Shown one piece after another: positions 51,525-60,543 of a stretch of 64,000 nt of DNA. The notes under the pieces are model-generated. The model saw nothing but the letters and a program-made list of their open reading frames with translations, had not been told where the DNA came from and did not search any database. Position 1 is the first letter of the stretch, and each line of letters opens with the position of its first letter. Source of the DNA: Actinomycetota bacterium (GTDB lineage: Bacteria; Actinomycetota; Acidimicrobiia; IMCC26256; PALSA-610). The stretch spans positions 184,329 to 248,328 of the forward strand of contig SXJP01000017.1 of NCBI GenBank assembly GCA_005779395.1. Direction: 5' to 3'. The position numbers and the translations under genes were made by a program.

Positions 51525-52382
51525 TTAGCTGACCTGCTCGGACAGCCCGTGTGCACTTGGTTCGAGTTTTTGATTGCGCCGACGAGATTGACGGCTCGGT
51601 TCCTCAGTTTCGTACCAGCGGAAGAAGACGATAGCTATCACGATCCATAACACTCCGCCCGTAGCGGACTTCATCGCTACGCCAGCCATGCGCATATCAG
51701 AGAGCGCCGAAACACCCCAAAGTCGATCGAACCTTTCGTACACGCGATACAGAACATGTTCGTTGTAGCTAAGCCACGCAGCCGGGATTGTCGGCAGTAC
51801 GGATTGCAGAAACAAGAAAGCCATCCCGACGGGAGCGTAGAACCGAGGGATCTCAGGAAGCGGCGACAGTATCGGGAGCCAAACGACCAACGCCGACAGC
51901 AACACGATGGCGTGTATCAAGAAGTGGATCGCGGCATTGCGGACCGCATGATCGACCACCGCCGGAAGGTGCGTGCCAACCAATACGACGTTGAACAGAA
52001 GGGTGGCTGGCAGAAACCGTGCAGCGACCCTCAGCACCCGGAGCGCACGACCACTGCCGAGCATCGCCCGGGCCATCCACGCCGGTGTCGCGATGAGTAA
52101 CAGCGGCGCCACGACAGTCGCGTATAAAAAGTGCTGCAACATGTGGACACTGAACAGGTAGCGCTCGGCTACGTCGTGGATTGGCCAATCAGAAGCCAAC
52201 AGGATTGCGAGCGCGGCCGCTCCAAGCGCGCACTGCTGAAGTCGGCTGACAGGCATATCGCGATCTGGCGCCAGACGCGGCCCTAACCGCACGACAGCAA
52301 CTGCATACCCTGCCACCAAGGCAGCAACCACGAGCCAGACATCCGGGTGAGGTGCCCATGCTGGTATTTCTGCCCGGGTCAT
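51525..52382 (-). CDS. ctaG: CtaG-family cytochrome c oxidase assembly protein (caa3_CtaG)
   Basis: A 285-residue membrane protein with about seven helices, matching the Bacillus-type caa3_CtaG family, needed for Cu insertion or assembly of caa3 oxidase. Conserved are the helical histidines in FSVHMLQHFLYATVVAPLLL, VLVGTHLPAVVDHAV and AAIHFLIHAIVLLSALVVWLPIL (broken over two helices), and ILSPLPEIPR. It is unrelated to the proteobacterial Cox11-type CtaG. ATG 52382 lies 1 bp after the subunit IV stop. Confidence 0.9.
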   Translation of the reverse strand: MTRAEIPAWAPHPDVWLVVAALVAGYAVAVVRLGPRLAPDRDMPVSRLQQCALGAAALAILLASDWPIHDVAERYLFSVHMLQHFLYATVVAPLLLIATPAWMARAMLGSGRALRVLRVAARFLPATLLFNVVLVGTHLPAVVDHAVRNAAIHFLIHAIVLLSALVVWLPILSPLPEIPRFYAPVGMAFLFLQSVLPTIPAAWLSYNEHVLYRVYERFDRLWGVSALSDMRMAGVAMKSATGGVLWIVIAIVFFRWYETEEPSRQSRRRNQKLEPSAHGLSEQVS

Positions 52383-52383
52383 C

Positions 52384-52779
52384 TCAAGGTGCGAGAGTTG
52401 GCGGTGTGTTGTGGTCGCTCATAAGTGCTTGCATCACCGCAGTTACTACGAAATACAGGAGTGGCGCTCCAACTAGCCCAACATAGAAGAACCGTCGCAA
52501 GATCGCGAGGTCGGTCTTGAGGTGCATGTACCAGCTGATTACCAACACGAACTTGACGAAAGCCATTCCGAGAAGCATCACGATGATGACGTTCGAGCTA
52601 AGCGCATCGCGATCGATGTAACTCACCGCTACCTCAAGGCCCGTGATGACTACAAGTATCACGGCAATAAACACATACTGGCTCGGCTTCGGATGAGCGT
52701 GAGCTGCGTGCTTCGGTGCGGGCGCCTCAGCAATGGCCACATCGCCACCTACGGCTTCTAGTTCTGCGACCTCAGTCAT
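52384..52779 (-). CDS. ctaF: Cytochrome c oxidase subunit IV (COX4_pro/CtaF-like)
   Basis: A 131-residue protein with a polar, His-rich N-terminus (KHAAHAHPKP) and three hydrophobic helices (about 34-53, 64-84, 98-117), including FVKFVLVISWYMHLKTD, the core of the prokaryotic COX4 family. It stabilises the oxidase. It lies 31 bp after ctaE and 1 bp before ctaG. Confidence 0.88.
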   Translation of the reverse strand: MTEVAELEAVGGDVAIAEAPAPKHAAHAHPKPSQYVFIAVILVVITGLEVAVSYIDRDALSSNVIIVMLLGMAFVKFVLVISWYMHLKTDLAILRRFFYVGLVGAPLLYFVVTAVMQALMSDHNTPPTLAP

Positions 52780-52810
52780 ATCGTGCGTTACCTCGTGAAG
52801 TGAGAAATCG

Positions 52811-53455
52811 TTAGTTGTATGGGACTAGGTAGATGACCGTGAAGATCACGATCCAGACGATGTCGACGAAGTGCCAGTAAAGACCCGCTATCTCGACAGC
52901 CTCTGAGTGCTCTTGGCCGAGCTTGCCTTGCAACGAACGGTAGTAAAGCTGCAAGAGCCAGAAAATACCTACGGTCACGTGGGCGCCATGGAGTCCGGTC
53001 ATCACATAAAAGGTCGGCCCGAACAATCCTGTCTGCAGCCGAATGCCCTCGCGGTAGAAGTTCGTGAACTCATAGACCTGACCGGAAATGAACGTCAACC
53101 CAAACAAGGCGGTCGCTGCAATCCAGATGCGTAGCTGGCGCATGTCGCCACGCTGGATCGCAGCAAGCGCTAGGACCATCGTGAGAGAACTCATAAGCAA
53201 GATGAACGACGTTGCAGACGTGAACGGGATGTCGAACACGTCTTCGATAACGATGCCAGCGTCCGCGAGCCTGAGCGTGTCACGGCCGCGGTAGATCAGG
53301 TAGGTGCTAATGAACGCACCAAAGAACATGCACTCAGACGACAGAAACGCCCACATAGCAAGCTTGACGTGGCTTACACCAGTGTTTGTGTGGCTATGGT
53401 CCGGGTCGATCACAGGGACTTCTTCATCTTCTGCTGTAACGACTGTTGTGCTCAT
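52811..53455 (-). CDS. ctaE: Cytochrome c oxidase subunit III
   Basis: A 214-residue COX3 with about five transmembrane helices (the short actinobacterial form without the first two helices of mitochondrial COX3). Motifs: KLAMWAFLSSECMFFGAFIS with the conserved Glu, FYVMTGLHGAHVTVGIFWLL, and WHFVDIVWIVIFTVIYL at the C-terminus. The start is ATG 53455, sharing a base with the ctaD stop (TGATG) and preceded by AGGAG at 8 bases. The frame is open to 53599 but that part is inside ctaD. Confidence 0.95.
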   Translation of the reverse strand: MSTTVVTAEDEEVPVIDPDHSHTNTGVSHVKLAMWAFLSSECMFFGAFISTYLIYRGRDTLRLADAGIVIEDVFDIPFTSATSFILLMSSLTMVLALAAIQRGDMRQLRIWIAATALFGLTFISGQVYEFTNFYREGIRLQTGLFGPTFYVMTGLHGAHVTVGIFWLLQLYYRSLQGKLGQEHSEAVEIAGLYWHFVDIVWIVIFTVIYLVPYN

Positions 53456-55347
53456 CAGTGGTTCTCCTCGGCTGTGTGCGGTTCGATCGCCCAAGCGGTC
53501 ATGCCGACCATCAAGACCGCTACGCCGACTCCGAGGATCCACCAAGCCTTGAATACAAATCCATAGCCCATGATCGGCAGGCCCAGCGCAAGTACGCACG
53601 GCCAGTATGACGGCGATGGCATGTGGATGTGTCCATGTGGCTTGCTCGGGGCCTCAGGCACTGTCAATTTCACAAGGCGGCCATCTTCGTCTTCGGTGTA
53701 CTTCTTGTGCCAGAAGTCGTCGAAGTCGTGGACTTCGGGGATTACGTCGAAGTTGTGCTCCGGAGGCGGCGATGTGATTGTCCACTCGAGTGTCCGACCG
53801 TCCCACGGATCGTTACCAGCGGGAACCCTCTTCTTGGCAGACACTGCGATGTTGATTACGAACAACAACACCGAGACTGCAATGACCACAGCGCCTAGGG
53901 ACTCCAACTGGTTGAGAGCTTCCCAGCCATAACCTTTGCCATAGGTGTAAGTCCTTCGAGGCATGCCACGAAGCCCTACCAAGTGCATTGGTCCGAACGT
54001 GAGGTTGAATCCAATAAGCATGAGCCAGAAGTTGATCTTGCCCAACTTTTCGCCGAGCATGTGCCCGAACATCTTCGGCCACCAGTAGTAGAAACCGCCG
54101 AAGAAAGCAAAAATAAGACCACCGAATAGCACGTAGTGGAAGTGGGCGACGATGAAGTACGTGTCGGTTTGCTGCGCGTTCGACGGCACGATTGAGTGCA
54201 TGACACCCGAAAGCCCGCCAAGCGTGAACATCGCGATGAAACCGAGCGAAAACAGCATCGCTGTCGTGAGGCGAACTGCACCACCCCATACGGTGCCGAG
54301 CCAGTTGAAAATCTTGACACCTGTCGGCACGCCGATAGCCATAGTGGCAACACCGAAGCCTGTAAGTGCGGCGGGGCCAAGACCAGTGGCATACATGTGG
54401 TGAGCCCACACGCCCCAGCCGACGAAACCAATCGCGATACCAGAGAAAATCACCACGCGGTAACCAAAAAGTGGCTTGCGCGAGAACACAGGCAAGATCT
54501 CTGAAACGATGCCCATACCGGGCAAGATGAGGATGTACACCTCTGGGTGTCCGAACAGCCAGAACAAATGTTGGTACAGCAGAGGATCGGCGCCTTGGGC
54601 TGAGTTAAAGAAGTTCGTGCCGAAGTTGCGGTCCATGTAGACCTGGATAAGTGCTGCCGTAACTGGAGGCATCGCGAACAACGTTAGGAAAGCAATGATG
54701 AAAATCATCCAGACGAAGACAGGCATGCGCAAAAGCGTCATGCCGGGAGCGCGCATGTTGAGCACGGTCACGATGAAGTTAAGGGCAGATGTGACTGAAC
54801 CAATACCCATGAAGATCAGACCGACGGTCCAAAAGTCCGGGCCGTGTCCCGGCAGGGCACCAAGAGCGATCGGCTGACTTGTGAGTGGCGCGTAGCCGAA
54901 CCAACCACCGTCTGGCGCTGAACTCCAGAGGAAGCTTGAGTACATGAAGATGCCACCGAACAAGAAGATCCAGTAACCAAGCATGTTGATTCTTGGGAAC
55001 GCGACGTCGCGCGCTCCGATCATGAGCGGCAAGAAGTAGTTACCGAACGCCACCGCCATTGGCATCCCGACCAGGAACACCATCGTGGTGCCGTGCATTG
55101 TGAACATCTGGTTGTAGACCTTGGCGGACATGACGGTGCCGTCTGGGCCCATGAGTTGCCAGCGGATTAACAACGCTTCGAGTCCGGCAATCACGAAAAA
55201 AACTAGTGCCGTACTGCCATACAGGATCGCGATCTTCTTATGATCGATCGTTGTTAGCCAGCTTTTCCAGCCGGTCGTCTTCGTAGGTCGAGCGAACAAT
55301 CCGCTTGTGACCGCCGCCGGACTTACTGCGTCGTCTGCAGTTGTCAC
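53455..55347 (-). CDS. ctaD: Cytochrome c oxidase subunit I
   Basis: A 630-residue haem-copper oxidase subunit I with 12 core helices and additional C-terminal helices. Haem and CuB ligands: His in MFTMHGTTMVF, GHPEVYILILPGMGIVSE (CuB His with crosslinked Tyr, and Glu of the A1 proton channel), VWAHHMYATG (two CuB His), and VAHFHYVLFGG (haem a and a3 His). The K-channel Lys is in VPTGVKIFNWLGT. After residue 540 a linker leads to two further helices (SYWPCVLALGLPIMGYGFVF and ILGVGVAVLMVGMTAW), an extension common in Gram-positive caa3 enzymes. ATG 55347 overlaps the ctaC stop by 4 bp. Confidence 0.97.
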   Translation of the reverse strand: MTTADDAVSPAAVTSGLFARPTKTTGWKSWLTTIDHKKIAILYGSTALVFFVIAGLEALLIRWQLMGPDGTVMSAKVYNQMFTMHGTTMVFLVGMPMAVAFGNYFLPLMIGARDVAFPRINMLGYWIFLFGGIFMYSSFLWSSAPDGGWFGYAPLTSQPIALGALPGHGPDFWTVGLIFMGIGSVTSALNFIVTVLNMRAPGMTLLRMPVFVWMIFIIAFLTLFAMPPVTAALIQVYMDRNFGTNFFNSAQGADPLLYQHLFWLFGHPEVYILILPGMGIVSEILPVFSRKPLFGYRVVIFSGIAIGFVGWGVWAHHMYATGLGPAALTGFGVATMAIGVPTGVKIFNWLGTVWGGAVRLTTAMLFSLGFIAMFTLGGLSGVMHSIVPSNAQQTDTYFIVAHFHYVLFGGLIFAFFGGFYYWWPKMFGHMLGEKLGKINFWLMLIGFNLTFGPMHLVGLRGMPRRTYTYGKGYGWEALNQLESLGAVVIAVSVLLFVINIAVSAKKRVPAGNDPWDGRTLEWTITSPPPEHNFDVIPEVHDFDDFWHKKYTEDEDGRLVKLTVPEAPSKPHGHIHMPSPSYWPCVLALGLPIMGYGFVFKAWWILGVGVAVLMVGMTAWAIEPHTAEENH

Positions 55348-56495
55348 TGTTCACTCTCCAACAAGAATTCGGCTATTTCTGTGGCCTGGGCCTTGGTCAT
55401 ACCGGTTTTTTCGAAGTTCGGCATGCCTTTGCAACGCGTAGCGCTTTCCCCGAGCGTCTTGTCGCACTGGGCTGGTTTTAGCTCCGGGGCGTGGAAGATC
55501 CACTCTGCGAGCTTCTCTGCCGTCAGGTCGTACTTAGCTCCAGCAAAACTGGTGCGGTCGCCGAGGTGCGTCAGGTTCGGTCCGGGGCGAGCGTTGGCTC
55601 CGCTGCCATCTGCAATTCCTTTGTCGGCGTCTTCGTTGGTGCCGCCGAGGAAGTGACAGCTCGAACAGCCCCACTTATCTGTGATGCCAAGATATGCCGC
55701 TCGAGCGACACGCTCGGCCGACCAGCCTTCATTCTGATGGCGTGCCCACTCGACGAAATCTTCTGGCGAGTGCACGTAAACCTTCAGGCGCATGTCAGCG
55801 TGAGAAAGTCCGCAGTACTCGGCGCACTGACCATAGAACCACTTGCCTTCATCATCCTTATCTGCGATAAACCAGACCTTGTTGTCGCGACCAGGAACAA
55901 CATCTTTCTTACCCGCGAGACTAGGAACCCAGAACGAGTGCATCACGTTGTCGGACTTAAGAGTGAAATACACAGGGCGGCCAGATGGAATATGGAGTTC
56001 GTTCGCGGTATTCACCTGAAAGTCGATAGCTGGATCAGCTATGTCGAGGTTCGTGTACTGATACTCCCACCACCACTGCTTGCCGTAAACCGTTACTTCG
56101 AGTGCGTCTTTCGGCTTTGCATCGAGATCCCAGATGAGTGCGACAGTCGGTACAGCCATTATCGCCATGATGAGGGCAGGAACGATTGTCCAGCCCAACT
56201 CCAACGCTGAGTTACCGTGGATCTGCTTCGGGTTTTCGTTACCCGGGCGCTCGCGGTACTTGATTGCAATGATCACGACGGCCGAGAGCACTCCAACCGC
56301 GATTACTGCTGCTGGGATCATCCAGAACTTGAGGAGTCCGATTTGTCGGCTAGCTACATCGCCTTTTGGCTCTAATGGGTTCTGTTCTTTCGTCGAATCA
56401 TCACCACACGCGACAAGCAGTAACGCTGATGCGCCAAGCAATGTTGCCCGAGCAAAGACGCGGGTTGCACGCTGTCGCCACTTGAGAGTTTTCAT
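55344..56495 (-). CDS. ctaC: Cytochrome c oxidase subunit II with fused cytochrome c (caa3 type)
   Basis: A 383-residue lipoprotein. The leader ends in a lipobox (LLVACGDD, Cys30). Two helices follow (about 54-80 and 103-122), then the CuA domain with His in NVMHSFWVPSL and QCAEYCGLSHADM (Cys-x3-Cys-x3-His-x2-Met). From about residue 275 a cytochrome c domain is fused: haem motif CSSCH and distal Met in KGMPNFE. The fusion identifies a caa3 oxidase that receives electrons through its own cytochrome. It is the first gene of the cta operon; ATG 56495 has AGGAA 8 bases upstream. The 202 bp before it (56496-56697), which must hold the promoter, show no consensus match that I trust. Confidence 0.96.
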   Translation of the reverse strand: MKTLKWRQRATRVFARATLLGASALLLVACGDDSTKEQNPLEPKGDVASRQIGLLKFWMIPAAVIAVGVLSAVVIIAIKYRERPGNENPKQIHGNSALELGWTIVPALIMAIMAVPTVALIWDLDAKPKDALEVTVYGKQWWWEYQYTNLDIADPAIDFQVNTANELHIPSGRPVYFTLKSDNVMHSFWVPSLAGKKDVVPGRDNKVWFIADKDDEGKWFYGQCAEYCGLSHADMRLKVYVHSPEDFVEWARHQNEGWSAERVARAAYLGITDKWGCSSCHFLGGTNEDADKGIADGSGANARPGPNLTHLGDRTSFAGAKYDLTAEKLAEWIFHAPELKPAQCDKTLGESATRCKGMPNFEKTGMTKAQATEIAEFLLESEQ

Positions 56496-56697
56496 CTAAA
56501 TGTTCCTGTGGCCTTTCCTTCTACCGAGCCTAAATCCGGTGCGCGCAGCCATTTCAGACGATGCACATTGCGCGGCACTCTATCGGGGCGAAACTTGAGT
56601 TAGCCGGATTCTGCGGTCGAGTTGCGCAGGAGCCGAATTGGCCTAGTTCGCACCTCGCGCATTCTCAAAATCACAAGGTCAGCTGCACTGTGACGCT

Positions 56698-57615
56698 CTA
56701 GAACCCCATGCGGTCGAGACTCTTCGGCTTACGCTGCCAATCCGGGTCGACACGCACCGCTATTTCGAGATGAACGCGCGCACCGAGCAACTTCTCGAGT
56801 TCCATGCGAGCATTCGTTCCAGCACGTTTGAGCCGTTCGCCACCTTTGCCGATGACAATGCCCTTCTGGGAGTCGCGCTCTACCCGCACGACTGCACGCA
56901 TCGCTAGTAGTGGGTCACCGGACTTCGTGGTGCGCTCTTCGAACTCATCGACAAGCACCGCAATGGAATGCGGGAGTTCTTCGCGCGCATCAGCGATCAA
57001 CTGTTCGCGCACAAGCTCAGCTGCCAGAAAAGTCTCTGGTTGATCGGTGGTCATTTCCTCTGGGTAGTACCGCGGACCGATCTCGAGGCGCGACTCGATC
57101 TCTGCAACTAGCGCATCGATTCCCTCCCCACTGGTTCCTGACAGCGGGACGAATGCAGCGAACTCGCCGAGTTCTCCACTGCCCAAGCGCGTTAGTTGCG
57201 CAATGAGTAGGTCCTTGTCGGCGAGATCGATCTTGTTGACTACGCAAATCGCTTGAGTACCAGCGCCTTTCACGAGATCAGCAATGAAATGGTCTCCTTT
57301 GCCGAGCACTGTGTGAGCTTCGACTAGGAAACACACAAGATCAACAGACTTGAGCGAGTCCGTCGCGCTGCGATTAGTGCGTTCGCCGAGCATCGTGCGA
57401 GCGCGATGAATTCCTGGAGTGTCTAGGAACACGATCTGACTGTTGGCAGTCGTGCGCACGCCACGAATCTGAGTGCGTGTCGTCTGCGGTTTATCGGAGA
57501 CGATCGCTACCTTGCGCCCGATAATGGAATTAAGCAGGGTGCTCTTGCCTACGTTTGGACGCCCGACAAGGGTTACGAAACCGCTACGAAAATCTGCTGC
57601 AGTTTGGCCGAGCAC
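56698..57615 (-). CDS. era: GTPase Era
   Basis: A 305-residue Era, a 16S rRNA-binding GTPase for 30S maturation. G motifs: GRPNVGKSTLL (G1), TTRTQIRG (G2), FLDTPGI (G3), VVNKIDLAD (G4), PLSGTSGEG (G5); the KH domain has KGIVIGKGGERLKRAG. GTG 57615 lies 2 bp after the CorC-like gene, consistent with coupling. Normal length. Confidence 0.96.
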   Translation of the reverse strand: MLGQTAADFRSGFVTLVGRPNVGKSTLLNSIIGRKVAIVSDKPQTTRTQIRGVRTTANSQIVFLDTPGIHRARTMLGERTNRSATDSLKSVDLVCFLVEAHTVLGKGDHFIADLVKGAGTQAICVVNKIDLADKDLLIAQLTRLGSGELGEFAAFVPLSGTSGEGIDALVAEIESRLEIGPRYYPEEMTTDQPETFLAAELVREQLIADAREELPHSIAVLVDEFEERTTKSGDPLLAMRAVVRVERDSQKGIVIGKGGERLKRAGTNARMELEKLLGARVHLEIAVRVDPDWQRKPKSLDRMGF

Positions 57616-57617
57616 TT

Positions 57618-58916
57618 CTAGTTCCTAGCACTGTCAGCGTGCGGCGAGTCGCCTTCGTCGTCGATGGTTGGCAAGACGGTCACGAGTACTGAGACGATCC
57701 TGCGACTTTCGACGCGCTCTGCACAAAACTCGAGTCCAGCAAACTCAACGCAATCGCCGTCGTCCGGGACGCGGCCGAGAAGGTTGAGGACAAGTCCGCC
57801 GACTGTGTCCCATTCGTCATCCGGAAGTTCGACATCCAGTGCAGTATTTAGGTCATCGATGTTTGTGCCACCGGGCACACGCACCACGAGGTCTGTGAGA
57901 CGTTCGATTTCCGGTTCTTCTGTGTCGTACTCGTCTTCGATCTCGCCGACGATTTCTTCGAGCAAGTCTTCCATGGTGATGAGACCAGCAGTGTCGCCAT
58001 ATTCGTCGACGACGATTGCCATATGGAACTTTTCGGTCCGCATCTGTTGCAAGAGCTCGGCGACTTTCTTGCTCTCTGGGACGAACTCTGCCTCGCGCAG
58101 CGACTCAGTTAGATCTACATCGCCCTTGCCAGCAGCGGCGGCTTTCACGAGATCTTTGAGATATACGAGCCCGACGATGTTGTCCGACTCGTCGGCGTAA
58201 GTCGGAAGGCGTGAGTATCCGGCTTCGATCATCACCGCGATCGCATCGTTGACCTTCGAGTTGACCTCGACGGCGATGATGTCGGGTCGGGGCCTCATGA
58301 CTTCTCGGACCACCGTGTCGCCGAACTCGAAAATTGAGTGAATCATTTCGCGTTCGTCTGCTTCGATCTCATTCTCAGCCACAGCAACATCGGCCATCGC
58401 CCGAATTTCTTCTTCGGTGACGAATGGACCGTCTTTGAGTCCCTTGCCGGGGAGAATCAAATTGACGAAACCAAGTAGGCCGGTGACGAGAACGCGAAGC
58501 GGCCAGAAACGCGACAGCACATACAAGAATGGCGCGACCGTAAGAGCGGCGCGCGTTGAATGCTGCAGTGCCCATGTCTTCGGAGCGGCCTCTGCGAATA
58601 CAAAAAACACCACGACGTTGAGCACAAGGCTCAGCACCAAGCCCCACGCCCCGAGCCCGTTCGACAGCAAATAGCCAAACAAGTTCGCAGTAATAATTTG
58701 TGCAGCGAGCGCCAACAAGGTGACGGCGTTGACCGTCTGTTCTGGCTGATCCAAAAGCTTGACGAGCATCTTGGCGCCACGACGATCGTCTTCTGCCAGA
58801 GCCACGGCTTTGAGCCGGCTCATTCGTAACACAGCAGTTTCCGCAACTGCCAGAATTATTGCCACGACGAACAGGACGATGATCGCTGCAATTGCGAGTG
58901 CGTTGCCGCTACCCAT
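57618..58916 (-). CDS. HlyC/CorC-family transporter-like protein (CNNM-CBS pair)
   Basis: A 432-residue protein: an N-terminal CNNM/DUF21 membrane domain with four hydrophobic segments (about 8-28, 62-82, 92-112, 128-148), the junction EEEIRAMADVAVAENEIEADEREMIHSIFEF (in two quoted parts in the family), two CBS domains (VMRPRPDIIAVEVNSK, FHMAIVVDEYGDTAGLITMEDLLE) and a CorC_HlyC domain at the end. It is thought to take part in divalent cation efflux and often sits between ybeY and era, as it does here. ATG 58916. Confidence 0.93.
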   Translation of the reverse strand: MGSGNALAIAAIIVLFVVAIILAVAETAVLRMSRLKAVALAEDDRRGAKMLVKLLDQPEQTVNAVTLLALAAQIITANLFGYLLSNGLGAWGLVLSLVLNVVVFFVFAEAAPKTWALQHSTRAALTVAPFLYVLSRFWPLRVLVTGLLGFVNLILPGKGLKDGPFVTEEEIRAMADVAVAENEIEADEREMIHSIFEFGDTVVREVMRPRPDIIAVEVNSKVNDAIAVMIEAGYSRLPTYADESDNIVGLVYLKDLVKAAAAGKGDVDLTESLREAEFVPESKKVAELLQQMRTEKFHMAIVVDEYGDTAGLITMEDLLEEIVGEIEDEYDTEEPEIERLTDLVVRVPGGTNIDDLNTALDVELPDDEWDTVGGLVLNLLGRVPDDGDCVEFAGLEFCAERVESRRIVSVLVTVLPTIDDEGDSPHADSARN

Positions 58917-58967
58917 TGCTATGCCTCCACAACATCTGAGTGGAGGAGCTTGTATGTGGACCGGGCT

Positions 58968-59543
58968 TCACCCGCTGGCCTTCCCATCATCGTCGTCGGA
59001 GCCTGATTCGCTAAGTGCGAATTCTCGAAGGAGTTCCGTTTGTCGAGCTTGCATTAGTGCTTCTTCGCTCGGCTCGGCGTGGTCGTAGTTGAGCAGGTGA
59101 AGGACTCCGTGCACGACAAGTAGGGACAACTCGGCCTCAAGGTCGATTCCGCGCTCTCGTGCTTGACGTGCAGCAAAGGCAGGACACACCATTACATCGC
59201 CGAGAATCGCTGGCGGTTCTGAATCGTCGGAATTCGGTGAACCTGGGCCATTGTCGCCATTGTCTGGTGACCGCCCCGAGACAGGCATATCTCCAAGAAC
59301 CATGTCGGTGTCCATCGGAAACGCCATCACATCTGTGGGACCGGGCTCGTCGAGAAATCGTTCGTGGTACTCAGACATCGTCTCCTCATCTACGAACACG
59401 AGGGTGAGTTCGGCATCTATTCCGAATCGCTCCGCGCCGAGAACGTGGCGCGCTAGACGCACAAAGCGATCGAGGTTGACGACCTCATTTGTCTGCTCGT
59501 CGAATGCTTGGACTAGATGCGCGTCTGGATCGGAAATGCTCAT
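58968..59543 (-). CDS. ybeY: Endoribonuclease YbeY with acidic insertion
   Basis: A 191-residue YbeY, a zinc-dependent rRNA-maturation nuclease. The metal site is complete: VVHGVLHLLNYDH (three His). The substrate-side block reads GPTDVMAFPMD and LGDVMVCP, but between the two there is an insertion of about 35 residues rich in Gly, Ser, Asn, Asp and Pro (SGRSPDNGDNGPGSPNSDDS), making the protein longer than usual. The C-terminus is also acidic (SESGSDDDDGKASG). The start is ATG 59543, 10 bp after phoH; the frame is open to 59753 inside phoH without similarity. Confidence 0.93.
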   Translation of the reverse strand: MSISDPDAHLVQAFDEQTNEVVNLDRFVRLARHVLGAERFGIDAELTLVFVDEETMSEYHERFLDEPGPTDVMAFPMDTDMVLGDMPVSGRSPDNGDNGPGSPNSDDSEPPAILGDVMVCPAFAARQARERGIDLEAELSLLVVHGVLHLLNYDHAEPSEEALMQARQTELLREFALSESGSDDDDGKASG

Positions 59544-59553
59544 ATAGAAAACT

Positions 59554-60477
59554 TCAATTCTGCTGTTCTGGTTGCTGATTTCTTGGTTCTGCTGACTCGT
59601 AGGCCTCGACGATGTCTTGCACGATTCGGTGGCGAACAACATCTGAACCTGACATGTCGATGAAGCAAAGTCCGTCGATACCTTCAAGAATCTTGCGCAC
59701 AGCCAACAAGCCACTGCGACCTCGGCCGTCGGGGATATCGATCTGTGTGACATCGCCGGTCACGATGGCTTTGGACCCGATTCCTAGTCGGGTCAAGAAC
59801 ATCTTCATCTGTTCCGCGGTGGTGTTTTGTGCCTCATCGAGAATAATGAAACTGTCGTTGAGCGTCCGGCCGCGCATGTACGCCAGCGGCGCAACTTCTA
59901 TTGAGCCGCGCTCCATAAGCCGCTGAACTGCCTCGGGTTCGAGCATGTCGTAAAGCGCGTCATACAGCGGTCTTAGATATGGGTCGACCTTGGCGAGCAT
60001 GTCGCCCGGCAAGAACCCGAGACGTTCGCCGGCTTCGACCGCTGGTCTCGTAAGAATGATCCGATTCACCTGCTTGGCCTGCAGCGCTTGAACAGCGAGC
60101 GCGACGGCCAAATAGCTCTTGCCGGTTCCTGCCGGGCCGACCGCGAAGGTGATCGTGTGAGATGCGACCGCATCGACGTATCGCTTTTGTCCAGCGGTCT
60201 TGGCCCGCACCGTCTTGCGTCCACGTACAACTTCGGTATTTAGAACTTCGCTTGGAAGTTGGTCTGCCCGCATCATCGCTATCGACCTGTCGACACCACT
60301 GATGTCGAGACGCTGACCGGAGCCGAGCACAAGGACCATCTCTTCGAACAGTTTCGATACAGCTGCGGATTCCTCACCACGAATTCTTATTTCATTGCCA
60401 CGAACAAGGATCTCGACATCGAAGGAATCTTGGACACGACGGAGATGCTCATCTCGATGTCCGAGCAAATCGACCAT
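59554..60477 (-). CDS. phoH: PhoH-like ATPase
   Basis: A 307-residue (from ATG) PhoH-like protein, probably an RNA-related ATPase or helicase acting with YbeY. Walker A is in VGPAGTGKSYLAVA, Walker B in FIILDEAQNTT, and SKAIVTGDVTQIDIP and the Arg in VVRHRIVQDIV complete the core; the N-terminal KH-like part is present. The start is uncertain. Residues encoded just upstream in frame, down to the bldD-like stop (LQLTVVVPSNDL), look like the real family N-terminus, but that stretch contains no ATG, GTG or TTG, only CTG codons. Either ATG 60477 is used and the first strand is lost, or a CTG starts translation. Confidence 0.93.
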   Translation of the reverse strand: MVDLLGHRDEHLRRVQDSFDVEILVRGNEIRIRGEESAAVSKLFEEMVLVLGSGQRLDISGVDRSIAMMRADQLPSEVLNTEVVRGRKTVRAKTAGQKRYVDAVASHTITFAVGPAGTGKSYLAVALAVQALQAKQVNRIILTRPAVEAGERLGFLPGDMLAKVDPYLRPLYDALYDMLEPEAVQRLMERGSIEVAPLAYMRGRTLNDSFIILDEAQNTTAEQMKMFLTRLGIGSKAIVTGDVTQIDIPDGRGRSGLLAVRKILEGIDGLCFIDMSGSDVVRHRIVQDIVEAYESAEPRNQQPEQQN

Positions 60478-60543
60478 GAGGTCATTGCTTGGTACAACGA
60501 CCGTGAGCTGCAGAGACGAGGAGGCTTTCAGTATGAGATGAGC

